A DNA stretch of 64,000 nucleotides from Deuterostichococcus epilithicus (lineage: Eukaryota > Chlorophyta > Trebouxiophyceae > Prasiolales > Stichococcaceae), in contig JAVTLE010000013.1 of assembly GCA_033439295.1 (NCBI GenBank), forward strand, positions 310,001 through 374,000, in the 5' to 3' direction. The notes below the pieces were generated by a model. The model was not told the DNA's origin, searched no databases, and worked only from the letters and a program-made list of their open reading frames with translations. This document shows, piece after piece, positions 25,420-38,100 of the stretch. Numbering within the stretch: the stretch's first letter is position 1; every line of letters starts with the position of its first letter. The translations under genes and the position numbers were made by a program.

Positions 25420-26410
25420 GCGCAGGCCGCCGTGTAGATCAGGGGCTGTCGGCATGCTGCGGCGGCAGCGGCAGCGGCGGCGCCACTGCAATGGGTCTGC
25501 TGCCCCTGCCCCTCGCACACAAGACACGTTGACCCCCAAGTAGCCACATCAAGAAGCAGCACACAGCTTCAGGGGTACGGAAAAGGAGTCAAGTTGAGAC
25601 AGGGGTTCGCTTCTCCTCGACCTTCAGCTTTGGCGGCGTTTTGCTGCCGGGGTGGTGGGGGTGAGGGATGTGTCAGCCGCCCTGCCGCTGAGGGGGATCA
25701 GAGGTGGCGCCGTCGGCGGGGTCGCCGGCAGCGCCGCAGGGGATTGACGGCACTGCTGGAATGCAGTCAAGTCGAGTCGCTGGCATGCTGTGATTGTCAA
25801 GCAACTCCTCCAGACGCGCGATTGTCTGGCTGGGGGGCTTGGCCTATGGCAAATCTCAAATGCGCCGACACAAGCCGAGAGGTGTGGCGGCTGCATCTTG
25901 AGGAATCATTCACAGACAGATACTTTTGACAGGAGATCGAGCCACCAGCTTCATTGGACTAGAGGATCAGGGGCAGGGCCACTGACCCAAACAGAGGTGG
26001 TGTTTGGGTCTGATAGATGTTGACGGGGACGGCTTGCCCCAAGACTGAATCCTTGCTGATAAAGAGGGCACATGACTGGGTGACTCAAGACGGGGAATCG
26101 CGTGAATGGCTGGACAGAGCCAATGGCAGCTCGTTATACCTAGGCGGTAGTTGGCTGCTATTATGACCTGATGCTAATCCCATTGCCATTGAAAGAGCTG
26201 GTAATCACATGACACCGTCGAGTATCCAACAATCGCCTGTTGCAAACCCACAGCGGCAGCCCGCTTCTGCGTCTGCATCATCGGTGCAGCAAGGTCTGAC
26301 GCCCGCCGCTCACCGCTACCAGTGCCGGAGGCAGGAACATGCCGGCATCATCCTCCCTCCGGACACACGCTTGCAGGCACCGCCACCGGCATCCAGGCGT
26401 TGGCTGCGCG
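25420..26410. other. Convergent intergenic region
   Basis: About 990 bases between two stop codons on opposite strands. It holds two 3' untranslated regions. Nothing coding or repetitive stands out. Confidence 0.45.
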
Positions 26411-29400
26411 TCACTGGGGAAACACGGTTGCGGGCGCCGCCCGCGCCATTGCCTTGCTGTCGGCAATCAGCCGCTGCGTCAGGTGGTGGGCGGGCGCCGG
26501 TCGGTGCGCCGCGGCAGCGGCAATCGCCAGTTTCAGGTCAGGCAGCGGTGGCCCTGCGGCGGGGGCAGCAGCGGCATTCCCAGCCCAGCCAGCGCCGCCA
26601 GGCGCCGCGGCGGCGGTGGCCTCCGCAGCGATCTGGTGCTTTGCCGGAATGACATTTGCCCACCAGAAGTCTGCCAGCACCTGTGAGTCAATCATCAAGA
26701 AACATGTCAGTGTGTCATTGAAGCTTGTGTCTCTGCTGGAGGCCATTCGACGCTAAAGAGCCGCTGATGTCTGCCTGTGGAACTTGGAACTTGAATCCCA
26801 AGCATTTCCACGAGATCCCAAACAACGGAATAGTCGTGGCCACGCACCGAGCCATGAAGAAGGCTGTGTATTTGTGCCTTTGACAATGTTGCATGACGCA
26901 GTGCCCGCATGCTGCCATGCGCAAGGGAGCATCTGAACCCTGTAAAAGCAGCTGATTGTCGGAAGGGCGGCAGCTGATCCTCCGAAAGGCGGCTGCTCCT
27001 TGCACATGGGATGTGGCTGGGTCGCGAACCCTCAACCCTTGTGTGCACACGGCCGGGCGCCAGGCAGGTGGGCGGCGCACCTCGTAGCAGGCGGCCCAGT
27101 AGGTGCGGTCTCGCGCGATGCGGAAGAGGCCAGCGCCCTGTGGCGTCCACACCCATGCGTCGCACCACTCCCGGTCGAAAATGTCCATCAGCCCCTGCAT
27201 CTGGGTCCGCGCATTAAAGACAGCGTGTCAACCATGTCACCGAGGCGGCGTTGGCAGCAACTGCCGCATTGTGCACAACCACGCGTCGTAACAGGGGTAC
27301 CTAAGGAAGGTTCCTTGAATACCCCTAATCGTACCACCTCCAGTCGAAGCCTCCAGTTCTAGTCAAGGTTTCCAGTTCTCTTGACAGGCAGCTGTGGCGG
27401 TGCGCCTGCAAGAGCCGCACACAACCCTCCTCGCTCAACCCTCCTCACCTGCGGCATGTAGTACCACTGCGGCTGCCGCGGCGGGCGCGCCGTCTCCGGC
27501 GACCCCTTGTTGAAGGGGCACTTCACCTCCAGGATGCCGGGGCCCGGGAAGGGTTCAGGGTTCAGGGTTTCGGGGCCGCCGGCGCCGCTGGTGCCAGCGG
27601 AGCCTGCCGAGGCGCCTCCCCCAGGGGCAAAGGCGCTGCTGCCCACCGGCAGGCTGACTGCCTGGTCGTAGCTGCCTGCGAGCCGGGACTGCACATGAGA
27701 CCCTGCCGTGCTAGGTCCAGGAGCGGCGCCTGAGCTGGCGCGCCTCGGAGCCTTGCTGCGGGGACTGCGGCGGTCTGGGCGTCCCCGCCATCCTGCCGTC
27801 CAGCACGCTGCATGGGTCGCCGCCCACAGCCCTGCTGATGATGCGTGCCTCTGCCGACAAGGAGGCTGACGAGGAGGCCGCGGGTCAAGGAGGAGAGGAC
27901 TCGCCCGCGGTGGTGAGCAGGCTGGAGATGAGGCCGTCGGGCGAAGCGCCCAGCCAGCCGTGCACGTCGTCGTCGCGCATCACGCGGAAGCGGCACGCCT
28001 GCACCACGTGCCCCGTCACCTCCACGTACCTGCACACACACCGCACACCGAGCAGCTCGAGCGGTTTTGGCGCTGGGACCGGCGCGCGGCCGCTGCGAGC
28101 GGTGGCGATCGACGCTGCGGTGTGCACACAAGGGGGAGCAGCAACCCCCCCCCCCTCTGCCCGCGGTCATGCAACGCTGCTTGGGCGGCAGGCCTCAGCA
28201 GGCGTGGCGTCGCGGCAGCTGCAGGGCGCAGCTCTTCATTCGTTTTTGGCGGGTTTTCGGGTAGATAAACCGCTATACTCCATCATGTATCAATGCTCCA
28301 GGGCGCAGTCTACTCTGCACCTGGCGAGGGCGTGCTCCTCCTGGCGGGTGCCCCATGCTGTGGCGGCGTTGCCGGCGAACGGCGGCCGCAGCCCCAGCTT
28401 TTCCTCCCACAGCTGCGCACGCCCACCATCAAAGAACCTGCAGAAAGAAGCGGTCCCCACTAACAAGGCCTACTGTTGCCAGTGAGCGCTGCATTCCATG
28501 TCGTTTAGGTTGGAAGGCGGCCGCAGCCCGCAGCAGCAAACCCCCCCCCTTTGGGCGGGCACAAGGCCCTACGGGGTGCTGGTACGAGAGTATGGCGAAC
28601 CCCTCTCGGAGAGCCAAACAGCCTGTTCCTTCACCGACAGCTGCACTCGCCTGTCATCTGCGAACCTGCAGCAGTGGTGGACTGGACCCTCAAGGAATTG
28701 CCAGCTCGGCAGGAGTCTGCAGATGGACGCATGTTTCCCCGCTCATTCAGCACGGACCTCGCTTCTGGCCGGGAAATCGTTGGTCGGCAAGCAGGGGCTG
28801 CGGCGCCTGCGTCTGCCCCCCAGCAGCACACGGTTCTGCACCGTACTCCAGCGCCCCTCATCCGGCTGTGGTGCGGGGCAGCTGCAGGCACTGGCAGCGG
28901 CCCCTACACCCTAACCCCTGGGCTGGCAGTGGCCGCACCCCAGCGCATTGCAGAAGGCGCTGGCGGTGAGGCGGCCGCTGCGCATGGCCAGCCACTCTTC
29001 GGTGCGCTGCTCGCCCGACTCCATAGCCGGCTTCCTCCGGCGGCCCTCCCGCGCGGCGAGCGCCGCCGAGGCAGCGAAGCCCTCCCGCAGCCGTGCCGTG
29101 GCCGCCTTCATCTGCGGCACGGTGTTCCAGTTTCCAATTTCCAAACTCCATCTCGTGCATGCTGTCGGGAACCTGTCGAGGGGCACGACTGCGCATGTGC
29201 AGCGGCAAGCCCGCAGCGACTGCTGGCGCAGGGCTGCGAGGCAGGAAGCGACGCCTGCCGACAGGTTGCATGCCCAATAGTGGAGCAGGAGGCGTGACAT
29301 GCTGCACAAATGCATTGCGGCCTCACCCGGCGACCGTTCACCAGCACAGTGTCCTCTTCCGCCTCTGGTGGCTCATCGCTGACGGCTTTAGAACCGAGCG

Positions 29401-29546
29401 GCGCCCCTGCCTGGGCCGCCTGGGGCGGCTCGGCAACAGTGCCCAGGGCGTCAGCCATGGCGTCTGGATGCTGCTGTGCCGGTGCTCCCACGAACGGCGG
29501 GCGGTGGAAGGAGTCGACCATTGCAGCCGGGGACGAAGAGCGCGTC

Positions 29547-29581
<35 letters not shown>

Positions 29582-30652
29582 TGGCGGCGGCATCGGTCGT
29601 GGCGGCACAAGCTGAGGTGCTCCCGGCTGTGGCGGCAGCTGTGCCGGCCAGGGCCTTTGCTGCGCGTGCTGCAGTGCAGCTGGCTGCAAGGCGTTGCCAC
29701 CGCGATACGGTCTCGTGACTGTTTGTCGCGCCCGCGGCGGCGGCTCCTCCGCTGCCTGCTGTGGGGGCGCCGGCCGCAGCCCCGCCCGCGGTTGCTGGTA
29801 CGCAACCTGGCGTTGCGGCGGCCGCTGTGGCTGCTGCGGCTGCAGCGCCGGCTGGTGCGCGAGCAGGGCAGAGGCGGCCTCAGCCGCTGCAGGCCGGGCA
29901 GCGCCAGGCGCACACGTGTACTCCTGCAGCGACACGTGCCATCCAGTTCCAACATGCGCCACTCGGGGCCAGCAGTCTGGTGTCGCACCAAAATGACACT
30001 GCATGTGACAGGAGCCTCGCGTCGATGATCCGTATGTACGCCGACTTTACAGCAAGCCTGCCGATGGCTTGCCGATGGCTCATTCGCACTTGCGCCAGGG
30101 GCCCTGGTGGCCGAGCGACTGCACTGTGCGCGGAGCAGCGCTCAGGAGGCATGCTCACCAAAGCGGCGAGGAGATGGGCCTCTGCCCGGGCTAGCAGGCT
30201 GCGCCGCTGGTCCAGGCTGAGGCAGCTGTAGCTGCCGAATCCTGTGCGCAGGAGCCGCAGCTCCGCTGCGGCCGCGTCAGAGGCGGCGCCCCCGATCTGG
30301 TCCAGCGCATGCGCGGCAAACGCCGAGAACCGCTGCTGCCGCCCCTGCGCGATGCAGGCACAGACTCTCAATCAGCCGATGGGGTTGGACTTCCTCTTTT
30401 ATATCCCACAAGAAGCCTGGTGAGACATTGCACGCCCTTCGCATGGGTCCATCAACCACACACCTGCATGTCACTGCAGCCATGGTCTCGTTCGTAGGCG
30501 ATTGCAGCCCGCAGCGTCACGCTGATTGGCAGCACGTCAGGCGGGCCAGGCTGCGCAGGCCCTGGAGCGTCGGCCGCCGCCGCCGCGCGTGTGCAGGGCT
30601 GCGCCCAGGCCTGGCGTCGAGGCGCGCTGCATGCGTACAACCCACAGCACAT
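26411..30652 (-). CDS. YqaJ/lambda-exonuclease-type nuclease domain protein
   Basis: Complement exons 30464-30652, 30159-30344, 29327-29923, 28939-29111, 28321-28437, 27905-28029, 27449-27675, 27081-27200 and 26411-26680 give about 667 residues. The C-terminal half is a YqaJ-like PD-(D/E)XK exonuclease domain: EQRTEEWLAMRSGRLTAS near residue 358, LGLRPPFAGNAATAWG, GWLGASPDGLI near 445 (catalytic Asp), ILEVKCPF near 510 (Glu-x-Lys), and WYYMPQMQGLMDIF. Such enzymes resect double-strand ends 5' to 3' for single-strand annealing. Plants carry organelle-directed homologues. The N-terminal half is low-complexity, Gln/Pro/Ala-rich with a poly-Gln run, and separates a short helical region (residues 64-125) from the nuclease. 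ATG 30652 is my choice of start; an upstream exon cannot be excluded. The junction between 27905 and 27675 may be a GC-AG intron or may use another border. Confidence 0.82.
27548..27574 (+). repeat. Telomere-like repeat inside a YqaJ coding exon
   Basis: GGGTTCAGGGTTCAGGGTTT lies in the exon 27449-27675. On the coding strand it reads as ETLNPEPFPG within a Gly/Ala-rich linker before the catalytic ILEVKCPF. A telomere-like tract appears to have become coding. Confidence 0.6.
29549..29580 (+). repeat. CTG trinucleotide run encoding poly-Gln in the YqaJ gene
   Basis: About ten consecutive CTG triplets on the plus strand read as CAG codons on the minus strand. They form the glutamine run in the disordered N-terminal half of the nuclease. 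Likely length-polymorphic. Confidence 0.85.
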
Positions 30653-32171
30653 TCAAGTTGTGTGCAATCCGGTGACGATCGGTTTTCGCGACGTATGCCA
30701 TTCTGCTCAGCATGGTAACAAGCCTCACTCCGTTGCGATTTTGATTACGAGTCATGCCGTGGCACAGCATGTCACCTGCGGGTGTTGCACTGCCGCAGGC
30801 CGCCAAACACCCAGAACGGCAGGGCGAACCGCGGCGTCCCAGCCCCATCAGCAGCGATGCTGCTGGGAACCAGAGAGGCGCTTGCCTGGCGGCATGCTGT
30901 CGCCAGTGCCTGCTGATGAAACTGAGGGTGTCAGGGGCAGGCCTGACGGTGGATGATGCAACGCAATGCCGTGCAGCGAGTCAGACTCGATGCTTGCCTG
31001 GCGTCCGGCTCGGCGGAGGGGGGCCTGCATGCCAGCACCACTGTTTGGGCCCTCGAGCCCGCCGATGCGCCTGTGAGCGCCGTCCTGGGTACGGAGCAGC
31101 GCAGTCATGCCCAGCCGACCTCCCTGCTGTCAGAGTACCGGCGGCGGTCGCTCGAGCATCACCAGCAAGCTCCACCCTACGTTTGGGTGGAGTTGTGTGT
31201 GCCTAGTGGCAGGTCGCAAGACACGGTTTGCTGCGACACACTGCGGATTGGGTAGCGTAGCTTCAATGTCAGGCAGAGCGCGTGTGTGCCAGACCGCCAC
31301 ATAACCAGACTCCTGGAAAGTCTGCTAAGGCGAATCAATATGGATTATTGATGAACTGGTGAGGGCATTTGCGTGCTGGCGTTGGATGTTCTTGGGGATT
31401 TACGATTCAAAGAAATCCCCAGTGGTGCACAGCAAGCACAGCACGGTGAGCGTGCCGCACTCGTCATTTGTATGCTGCAAAAGACGCACAGCATCCGCCT
31501 GTTGATATCACGAGCCTCTGTTCCTGCAAATGCCGATCCACGCCTCATCGTAACACGGATCGGCTTGTGTGGCTTGGCGGGGCGAACATCTGACAGTTTC
31601 ACAGCTGGCTTTCCTGTGTGCATCCAGGTGAGCGGATCTTAATACTATCATATGCATCTCAATCTGATTCAAGTGGGCTGTCGATGACCTCGCATCGGCG
31701 GACAATTTGTCCAACTTGAGACGACTTGGTCCTCCAGTAAGGCTGCCCCAGCTGCCAACTTCTGTCGTTCCGATCTCATGTGAAACTCATGCGAATGTGA
31801 AGCTGCAGAGGATCGCTGCTAGGGAACAGACCGCTTGCGGAGCCCTGCCTGTCGCATGTCTCGACCTTGTACTAATTTTCGGCATCGCCTGGGCCTGACA
31901 GTTTATGCGAGCAGCCAGTCACATAAACTTGTCGCAAAACTTGTCTCTTCCTCTGATTGACACGGTGGGAAGTCCCTTCTGGCGTGCTGGCCGTGCCAAC
32001 AGCTGCTGCAAACCATCTCGCTCCTCGTCTGCACGAGAGCCATTTCCGGTGCCAAAGGCAATGCCTCCTGACAATCAATCACGTCCATGATCGATGCCGT
32101 TGTACAGAGCAGAGCCAAGCGATAGCAATTGGCAGCCATGCTCAACCTGCTGTAGCTGGCCTCGGAGCGGG
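30653..32171. other. Divergent intergenic region, about 1.5 kb
   Basis: This lies between the YqaJ start (minus) and the E2/PARP gene (plus). Minus-strand open frames at 30848-31108 could be an unrecognised upstream YqaJ exon, but they match nothing known. Otherwise it is presumed promoter DNA. Confidence 0.4.
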
Positions 32172-35100
32172 ATGGCTGAACGCTTGCCCGGCACGGCAAC
32201 AGCAGACCGCTTTGTGGTGGACCTCACCGGCGACGATGACGATGTCGGCCTGCTCCCGTCTCCAGGTGCTGGAGCTCTCCGATCAAGGCTGTGCCAACCT
32301 TTACATGCGGGTCTCAGACAGGACCTTTCACCGCCACTTGTCCCGGCAGCGCAACATGTGCTGGTCTACGTGCATTTGCCAGTTTTTGCAGTACACAAAA
32401 CTTGTGTGGATTCCGCCGAGATATGCCTCTACAGTTCCTGTTTGCAAGACAGATTGGTTTTGAGTTGTATGGGATGCAGACCGACGGGCGCCCAAGCGCC
32501 ACAATGCGACCGTGCCTGCGAACAGCTCCTCAGCGGCTCCGGTGCTCGTCCTTGACGACTGGCCGACGCCGCCGCCCGCCGAGCAGCAACGCGACGTCAA
32601 GCCCGTGTCCGACCGACGCGCCGCCCTGCTGCGGGCGGCAGGCCTGGTGGATAGCTCCAATCCGGCTGCACCGCCGGGCGGCGCCGCCAGAGCCGGTGCA
32701 ACCGGCGGTGGCTCGCCCAGCAAGGCGGGCGGCGGAGGACCGGGCAGTGCTCCTGGCCGGCAGAAGGCGCCATTGGCGACGCTGCCGCCGTGGCACAACA
32801 AGCGCGGGGTGCTGCGCCTGGCCGCCGAGCTAAAAGCGCTGACTCTCGCGATTGAGGCCAAGCAGCTGCCGCAGGTACGGCAAGCTGGCTTGCAAGTGAC
32901 TTCAAGTGCATATATGGCTGAATTCACGTGCGCTTCGTCGATCCAGCTACTTATGCTCAGGCCAGTGCATGTTTTCCAACACGTTCATGCGTTGCCCACC
33001 CGCAACCAGGAGTCGTGCTGCAAGCTCTGTAGAAGTAACGCAAAATTTGGACCAGGCAGATCTCAACATTGCGCGTGCTGCCCCGCAGCTGATGGAGCCA
33101 CCAACAGTACTCGGCGGCGACCTGTTCATGTGGCGCCTCAAGCTGCACAACTTCGACGACAGCTGCCCGGGTGAGTGCACGAAACTGACGAGCATTTTGC
33201 TGCTCGCCTGAGAGCTCCGAGACAGTTGGGCCATGGAGGCGTGCACCTATACTTGACATCTTCCATTGCCCGGCTGGTGCTGCAACGACTTATGCTCACG
33301 CATGCAATGAGCTAGGCCTGTCCAATGAGTGATGCCATTCAAGCTGCTCACCATCACACCGTCTGCCATTGCAGCATGCGTGCACCTTCAGCATGTACAT
33401 CCCATTCTGCATGTAATGTGTCGCATGCATCATCTGCCTTGACATGCAACATCGCTGCTGTTCCAACCGAGCAGGCGGTCGCCGGCTGAACGCCGACCTG
33501 CGCAAGCTTGGCCGACAGCATGGGCAGGACCACCTGCTGCTGGAGGCGGCATTTCCGGCAGGCTACCCCGACGAGCCCTTCTCCCTGCGCATCGTCACGC
33601 CCCGCTGCATCCAGTGTGTCCCTCGGCCCTGCCGCAGCGCGGATGTGTGCTTGCAACGCCGATGCCGCTCCTTCCGGCCTGCATGAGCTGATGCATGAGC
33701 GTGCACACCATGCTCCTGGTGTGGTCGTTCGCTCGCACAGCGCTGCACGCATCGTCTGGCATGCAAGGCTGCCAGGCCGGCACGGCTCTATGAGCACCAC
33801 TGGCAAGCCAATCTGGGCAGGAGACACGCCCACTCGAGACCATGCCCGGCCTGTGGCACAGGTCCAGCGGCCACACCACCGGCGGCGGCGCAATCTGCCT
33901 GCAGGCCCTTGCGGCGCCCGGCGGCCCCAATAACTGGCGCCCCGACTACTGCTTCGAGAGCATCCTGAGCACCGCCATCAACAACATGTGCGCGCCCCGT
34001 CCCTACCATTGCAGCAACGAAAATCCAGCGACCAGCTCATGGTGGTGGATCATGGTCGCCGTCCCTTCCGAGCTGCTGAGCCACTATCTGATTTCAAATT
34101 CGTTCCGCCATCTGCTGCCTGGAGAGCCGCTGATACAGCCTGCATCCAGGCTGCTGCGCCGCCAGCCGCTCGACGTCCCACGGGCGTCCTACCTACAAAC
34201 TCCTCATGATTCAATGTGCCGCCGCCGCCGCAGGCTGCACTGCGAGGCGGTGCGCGTCAGTGGCGCGGGGACGGGCGGCATCTGCGGCGGCCCGCTGCGT
34301 GTGGACCTGGAGGGTCGCGGTGGCCACTCTGTGCTGTCAAAGTACAGAGAGGTGTGCCTCCCGCCACGACCTGTCAGGGATGTTGAGGCGAAAGATCTCC
34401 TTCGCTGGCGCTGGCAGCTGCTTTGTGCTGTCCGAGCACAGCAGCCGGAGCCTTGTGTCCGGGCTCAGGGCTGCAAAGGTTGTGTCCACTCCTGAGGATG
34501 CTCAACCTGCTTCAATGACGCGAGAGCAACGTGACCCGGCGCACACTGCCCTGCCGCATGACGGGCCCTGTGTCTGCGTGTCGTTTTCGAAGCGCATTCC
34601 AGGCCTCTCGGCAGTCAACAGTGCCCCCAAGCCACTAGCGCCTGCATGCAGGCGAATGCCCGAGCCACGTTCTCCCGCGCGGCATACCACTACGAGTGGA
34701 ACGCCTGCAGGGACAGCGACGCCTGTGCCCCTCCACAGCTGGCGCCGCAGCCGGCGCCACAGGCCGCAGCGCAGCCGGCACCACAGCCGCCGCCACGGCC
34801 CGCGGCGCAGCCGGCGCCACAGCCAGCCGCCGTGCGCGCGTTGCGACTCACCACTGCGGGGGGTCGGTTTATTGCGCAGCTGACGCAGCAGCAGGCGCCG
34901 CAACCTGTGCAGTGCTCCCCGCGAGGTTCGTGCACAGCTCTGCTGGTTTAGAGCCTGACTGTATTGGCGTTGAGCCACGTGCGGGAAGGGCTGCTGCCCT
35001 GACTTCGACGCAGCTCGGCAGTGTCAGTGAATGCGGCTCAGCAGTAGTGATACCAAATGTGAAGGATTTCCAGACGAGCTTGGGTGCGGTCTCCTCTGCG

Positions 35101-38100
35101 AGCATGCGGTGTAATGCAAGCATGCGCTGCATGCACATGGATGGCGGGTTGACAGTCTGCGGCTGCGGCGCTCTTGGATATATCCTCCTGAACCCTGCAC
35201 ACTACTGGCTGCAGTGTACGACTCGGACGACTCTACCGTCGGCATATTGCGGCATGCGGCGTCACCGCCGCGGCAGCGGCAGCGGGCAGGTATCGCACAG
35301 AATCGGGGACTTGCGGCACAGCAGGCAGTCGCGAGCGGCGCAGGCGCGCCATGCTGCCCCTGTGCTTCCATCTGCTGCACAGCTGCAGTCAGTCCCCCTT
35401 GTGGGCATTCGACACGAGGAGCAGCGACTGGCGGTAGCAGGCCTGCGGCAATACCGGCCAGGCTGCCGGATGCTGTTCTTTTAGGTCACTGACAGGGTGC
35501 TGCATGCCTGCCGTGCAGGTGACGCAGGTCGAGGCCACCGCTCAACCGCCCGGCTTCCTTCGAGCACACCCCAGGCGCCGGCGCCTGCGGCGCCCTCACC
35601 CGCCACACTTGACGCCGCCATGCAGCCGGCTCGCGCCTCCAAGCGCAGCAGGCGGGTGCCTCCCAACTGTCCACTCACTGTCGTGCATGCACCGCAATTT
35701 TGCGCATGAGCCACCGCCGTCATTGCCCAATCCTTTTGGATATGGTGCTCAAATGTCAGGGCGCCTGTTGTGGCTCTGTCACAATGCATGCACCGCATTT
35801 TGGCCCATGAGCTGTCGTCAGTTGCCCATCCCTTTTGGACATATTGCTCAACCGCCAGGGCGTCTGCTGTGGCTCTGTCAAAATGCGGTCCAGACTGCAA
35901 CCCCGTGTGGTTGGGCATGGAGCCCCAGTCACGGCATGGATCAACGGCAGCAATCGCCTGCGACTGCAACCTCATCCAGTCGCACTTGCGACCATGTGTG
36001 GCAGTTCGGTTACCTGCAGGGAGACCGCGGCGGCGGCAGGGGCAGCGGCGCACACGGAGGAGATCGACCTCACGGACGACCGCGCACTGGCGGCGGTGCA
36101 GCAGCAGGCAGACCGTGCCAGAGACACCGCGGACTTTGCGGCCTCCCAGGCGAGCTGATACTGATTTGTTTCTCAGAAACCGCTGGTCGGACACTCGCTC
36201 GCATGCTGTGCCAGCCCCCGTCGGCGGTGTCGTTGCAAGGCGTGCTGCAGGGTATCTCCGCTGCATCACACACTGCAGGTATTGTTGAAGTACCTGCAGT
36301 CCAGGAGGCACGGCAACGGTGCAGGCGGTGATTGTTGAGGCTGCGCAACAGGTGATGGACCTGACGACGCTGCCGGACGGCGGCCCACTGGAAGCGCGGC
36401 TCGCCGACGCAGCGGCCGCGGAACTCGCCAAGGCGCTCGCCGAGAAGCAGGAGCTCGAGCGGCAGATTGAGGCGCGCCGCGCCATGCCAAGCCTGATCCT
36501 TGCTTCTCATCCTCCTCACAGCCACGATCGACGGCCTACTTGTCGAACGGGACCTGCAGCGGTGTTGTCCACCAGGGCTGCCTACCACATGCAACCTAGG
36601 TTCCAACGTCTGCGCCCTGTTCCGCAGGCGATGAAGGCCGAGAAGGCTGCAGCAGCAGCGGTGGGGGCGCCACAGGCTCCGCGCCCCGACCACTGGGCAT
36701 CGCCGGTCGACGCATCAGCCATCGTGGAGTATGTCACCCTGGACATGGGCGCAAACGCCGGTGCGTGCTGCCGCCGCCGCCAGACTTGACGACCCTGCTT
36801 GGGCCTCTGCACGGTGCCTGTGCACGAGGCGTTGACTGCACGCTGTGCCTGTTCGTGCCATACCTGACGGTGTCCGATCCGACTTGGCTGGGACCGCCGG
36901 CGGCGAGCACACCTAGCGTGATCGTTGCCACTCTGCTGTCCTGCTGCCTGCCGAAGTCCAACACATCAAAGCGGGCTCTGCTGAACCCTTGTCCGCCATG
37001 AAGATGCTTACTGGCAGACCTGCGTTTTGCAGGTGGTGCGGACTCCGGGCGGCGACTTCGATGGGGAGGCCCTGGAGGAGCTGCTGGACTATGGCGGGCC
37101 ACATGTTCAAATCCTCACACCTGTCATAACACTTCGCAACCTCTCCTGCATCCGCAGACGGTGCCGACTGCGACACTGGCGAGGAGGCCACAAGACGTAA
37201 CGGACCAGGGGCGCCTCGCAGGGTTTCCGGCAACTTTTTGCGCGACATCTGAGCAGTCTCACATGCGCCTCCAGACGGCGCGGACTCGGGCGGCCACGTC
37301 GACGAGGAGGACCTTGAAGAGCTGATGGGCCACGGGGTGCCGCGGCGCGACTGCATCGCGGCGCTGCGCCACACCCGCGGCGACATGCACGCCGCGCTGG
37401 ACTTCCTGGTCGACTGCTCCGGCGCCGGCAAGAGCGCCGCGGACCGCCTTGCCGCCAGCGGGGGCAGGTGCGCGATGCTGCACAAGTTGTGGTTCGGTGC
37501 TGCGTTTCAGCATCCAAGCAGTGTCCTGGGCTGAGGTGGCTGCCTGGGAACGCATGCGTGTGCCAAATTGCAGTCTCAAAGCATCGAAAGCACGATATAT
37601 CGCACTGCGGATAAAGATACCTGCAGCTGATGAGTTTGTCATGCCGGCAGCGCGCGGCGCTCAGTTCGTAGCACGAGCCGGTACACAGGAGATGTGACTG
37701 GGCACGTTGTGAGTGCACAGGGCAGAGCAGGCGGAGGCGGCAGAGCGGCGGCGAGCAGCGCGCGAGGAGATCGAGACCATCCTCCAGGCAGTCGAGCGCT
37801 GCGGCTCGGTGCGCACCGTCCCCTGACGGAGCCCGCTCCACGGAACACGACTGCAGCACGGTCGTCAGACCCGCAATGGATCTGCGAGGCGTCTCCCTGC
37901 TGCTCCCCTCCACTTTATTACGGCGTCATGCGAATGTGAGCTTAGCCTTCAGATGCCGATGAAGTTGGTTGCTACAGGTCAAATTGTTCAATGTTAACCC
38001 TGACGGCAATCCCGGCTGCAGGTGGTGCGCAGCCGGGTGGTTCAGGTCGACCGCGTCCAGAACCTGCGGCTGTGGACCAAGGTGTGCTCGTTTTGACCCT

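Noticed and set aside
29108-30028. Plus-strand frames of about 310 codons opposite the YqaJ gene
   Set aside because: They consist of Leu/Arg runs complementary to the minus-strand Gln/Pro-rich exon; the minus strand carries the recognisable nuclease.
35481-36485. 334-codon minus-strand frame with internal peptide repeats
   Set aside because: The repeats come from the 100-base intronic tandem duplication, and the frame is antisense to PARP-gene exons.
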